From the NCBI GenBank assembly GCA_023665325.1, contig JAMPED010000014.1, positions 4,838 to 19,011 of the forward strand: a stretch of DNA of 14,174 bases, read 5' to 3'. Of this stretch, positions 12,639 through 14,174 are shown piece by piece. Source of the DNA: Acetobacter sp. GTDB taxonomy: Bacteria > Pseudomonadota > Alphaproteobacteria > RF32 > CAG-239. The translations under genes and the position numbers were made by a program. The notes below the pieces were generated by a model. It was not told the origin of the DNA. It searched no databases and saw only the letters and a list, made by a program, of their open reading frames with translations. The first letter of the stretch is position 1; each line of letters begins with the position of its first letter.

Positions 12639-13120
12639 GAGAGTATGGTTTTATTTCTTTTAATATGTCATCGCTCTGAGCGTAGCGAAGTCAAGCGATC
12701 TCGTGAGAGTATGGGTGGCAGCGCCACGGGCAACGATTAGGGCTGCGGTGTGGGGCTGGAGATCCCTTGACTCGGACGACAAAACTGGTCGTCCGAGAGG
12801 GATGACGGGGGAAAGAGAGTATGGTTTTATTTCTTTTAATATGTCATCGCTCTGAGCGTAGCGAAGTCAAGCGATCTCGTGAGAGTATGGGTGGCAGCGC
12901 CACCTGCTTGATTTTGGCTGCGGTGTGAAGTGAGGAGATCCCTTGACTCGGGCAGCAAAGCTGGCTGCCCGAGAGGGATGACAGGGAAAGAGAGTATGGT
13001 TTTATTTCTTTTAATATGTCATCGCTCTGAGCGTAGCGAAGTCAAGCGATCTCGTGAGAGTATGGGTGGCAGCGCCACGGGCAACGATTAGGGCTGCAGA
13101 GGGTGGAGAGGGATGACAGA
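12639..13120. repeat. Composite 176-bp tandem repeat, nearly three copies (C + D + A)
   Basis: Units start at 12639, 12815 and 12990 (periods 176 and 175 bp); the third is cut off near 13120. Each holds a 66-bp family C block bracketed by GAGAGTATGG, then a GTGGC-AGC-GCCAC hairpin (12715-12727, 12891-12903, 13066-13078), a TTAG/TTTTGG-CTGCGG spacer, then a family A hairpin. The C and D parts are almost identical between units. The A arms differ: CTCGGACGAC / GTCGTCCGAG in unit 1 (12771-12797) and CTCGGGCAGC / GCTGCCCGAG in unit 2 (12947-12973). Unit 3 has only the terminal AGAGGGATGAC. Confidence 0.9.
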
Positions 13121-13225
13121 GGAGGAGGGAAGGCTTGCAATGATGGGGTGAATGGGCGATTCGTGTGGCCTTGCATTTAAAGTATTAACATTTCGTTAAA
13201 ATTGAAAATAAAACTAAAAAATATG

Positions 13226-13254
13226 TTGAAAAGTATTTTTTTGTGCGGTATACT
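13226..13254 (+). promoter_or_regulatory. Strong sigma-70-like promoter for rpoB
   Basis: TTGAAA (13226-13231), an ideal 17-bp spacer and TATACT (13249-13254). Initiation is expected at about 13261. It is the best-matched promoter in the window with a gene downstream on the same strand. Confidence 0.7.
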
Positions 13255-13260
13255 GCGCGC

Positions 13261-13527
13261 GACTTTAAAAATATAACATTTTGTAATTACAAAATTATTT
13301 TGAATTTAATGGATGATGTTTTCTAAGCCTTTGAAACTAAAATGTTTTAAGGCGGATAATTGACTCCGAAAATATGTTTTAAACTTAAGTTTTCGTATAA
13401 ACCTTCTGCGGTCGGGGTTGAAGAGCTTTAAGAATCGGATATTCAACAGGTGTGTTGTTAAGTATTTAGAAATAAAGCTTTTTTCATAAGTATTGTCGCA
13501 GAAATCTAACCAGAAGGATTAAAAAAG
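13261..13527 (+). promoter_or_regulatory. Long rpoB leader
   Basis: About 267 nt of AT-rich, non-coding sequence between the predicted start site and rpoB. It includes the palindrome AAACTTAAGTTT near 13381-13392, inside a CGAAAA ... TTTTCG dyad, but no clear terminator or recognised riboswitch. The RBS AAGGA (13514-13518) lies nine bases before the ATG. Regulation of rpoB translation through the leader is possible but not shown. Confidence 0.4.
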
Positions 13528-14174
13528 ATGAAAGAATCTTATACGAGCAAAAAACGTGTAAGAAAGAATTTTGGGCGAATCGACGCGGTTGCCGATATCC
13601 CAAATTTGATTGAAGTTCAAACCGGTTCGTTTAACAGCTTTATCAACAATGTTGATATGTATGGCAATCATTGCGAGTTTGGTTTGGAAGAAGTGTTTAA
13701 GTCTATTTTCCCTATCCGCGATTTTGCAGGGAATGGGGTTTTGGAATTTGTTAAATACGAATTGTCTCAACCAAAATATGATGTTCAAGAATGTATGAAA
13801 CGTGACTTGACGTATGCTGCTCCAGTTAAAGCAACGTTGCGTTTGGTTGTGTTTGATGTGGATGAAACAACAGGTGCTAAATCTATTCACGACATTAAAG
13901 AACAAGATGTATTTATGGGTGATATTCCTTTGATGACAGATAAAGGAACATTTATCGTTAATGGTACAGAGCGCGTGGTTGTATCTCAGATGCACAGAAG
14001 TCCGGGTGTTTTCTTTGATCACGATAAAGGAAAGACAGTGGCTAACGGTAAATTCTTGTTTGCTGCACGTATTATTCCTTACCGTGGGTCTTGGTTGGAT
14101 TTTGAATTTGATGCCAAAGATTTGGTTTATGCGCGTATTGACCGTCGCCGTAAATTGCCAGTAACAACAATTTT
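13528..14174 (+). CDS. rpoB: DNA-directed RNA polymerase beta subunit, N-terminal part (runs off right edge)
   Basis: Beta subunit of the core RNA polymerase; 215 codons are visible. The opening [20 protein letters not shown], the protrusion/lobe segments [20 protein letters not shown] and [20 protein letters not shown], and [20 protein letters not shown] followed by DHDKGKT are diagnostic and closest in style to alphaproteobacterial RpoB. The start follows AAGGA and matches the family N-terminus. The usual upstream neighbours rplJ and rplL are absent: the preceding kilobase is repeat mosaic and the preceding gene is a glycosyltransferase. The gene therefore appears to depend on its own promoter at 13226-13254. 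rpoC would be expected beyond the right edge. Confidence 0.98.
   Translation, partial: MKESYTSKKRVRKNFGRIDAVADIPNLIEVQTGSFNSFINNVDMYGNHCEFGLEEVFKSIFPIRDFAGNGVLEFVKYELSQPKYDVQECMKRDLTYAAPVKATLRLVVFDVDETTGAKSIHDIKEQDVFMGDIPLMTDKGTFIVNGTERVVVSQMHRSPGVFFDHDKGKTVANGKFLFAARIIPYRGSWLDFEFDAKDLVYARIDRRRKLPVTTI

Noticed and set aside
12639..13120. Insertion sequence or transposon
   Set aside because: No transposase reading frame and no terminal inverted repeats around the block; it is a tandem composite of small palindromes.

Overview
The window looks like a chromosomal segment of an AT-rich alphaproteobacterium. The RNase E (acidic insertion splitting the S1 domain, C-terminal Trp-Trp tail) and the N-terminus of RpoB both read as alphaproteobacterial. 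Genus cannot be fixed from sequence alone. The intergenic spaces are crowded with small palindromic repeats, as in several host-associated or gut alphaproteobacteria.

Left part (1-2615, minus strand): two phage-T4-type (GH24) muramidases without signal peptides are followed by a Sec-exported protein of unknown function that runs off the left edge. The first muramidase gene is preceded by a promoter, two back-to-back minus-strand terminators, a second promoter and a leader that can fold in two mutually exclusive ways. In one fold the Shine-Dalgarno is free; in the other it is paired. This is the best candidate here for an undescribed regulatory element.

Centre (2616-10654, plus strand): rne encodes RNase E with a metallothionein-like cluster of 13 cysteines inside its S1-splitting insertion. 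A nested palindrome and repeats follow, then a small lipoprotein with its own terminator. Next is a promoter driving yifB (comM-like AAA+ ATPase) and, 13 bp downstream, an 814-residue exported Cys-rich protein. That protein ends in an HtrA/trypsin-like domain in which all three catalytic positions appear substituted.

Right part (10655-14174): two long intergenic mosaics (about 750 bp and 1070 bp) built from at least four small palindromic repeat families flank a family-2 glycosyltransferase gene. One family (ATCCCTTGA-arm-loop-arm'-AGGGATGAC) keeps perfect base pairing although its arms differ in sequence from copy to copy. A 176-bp composite of these elements is repeated in tandem almost three times just before rpoB. 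rpoB has its own strong sigma-70-like promoter and a leader of about 267 nt; no rplJ/rplL lies directly upstream in this window.
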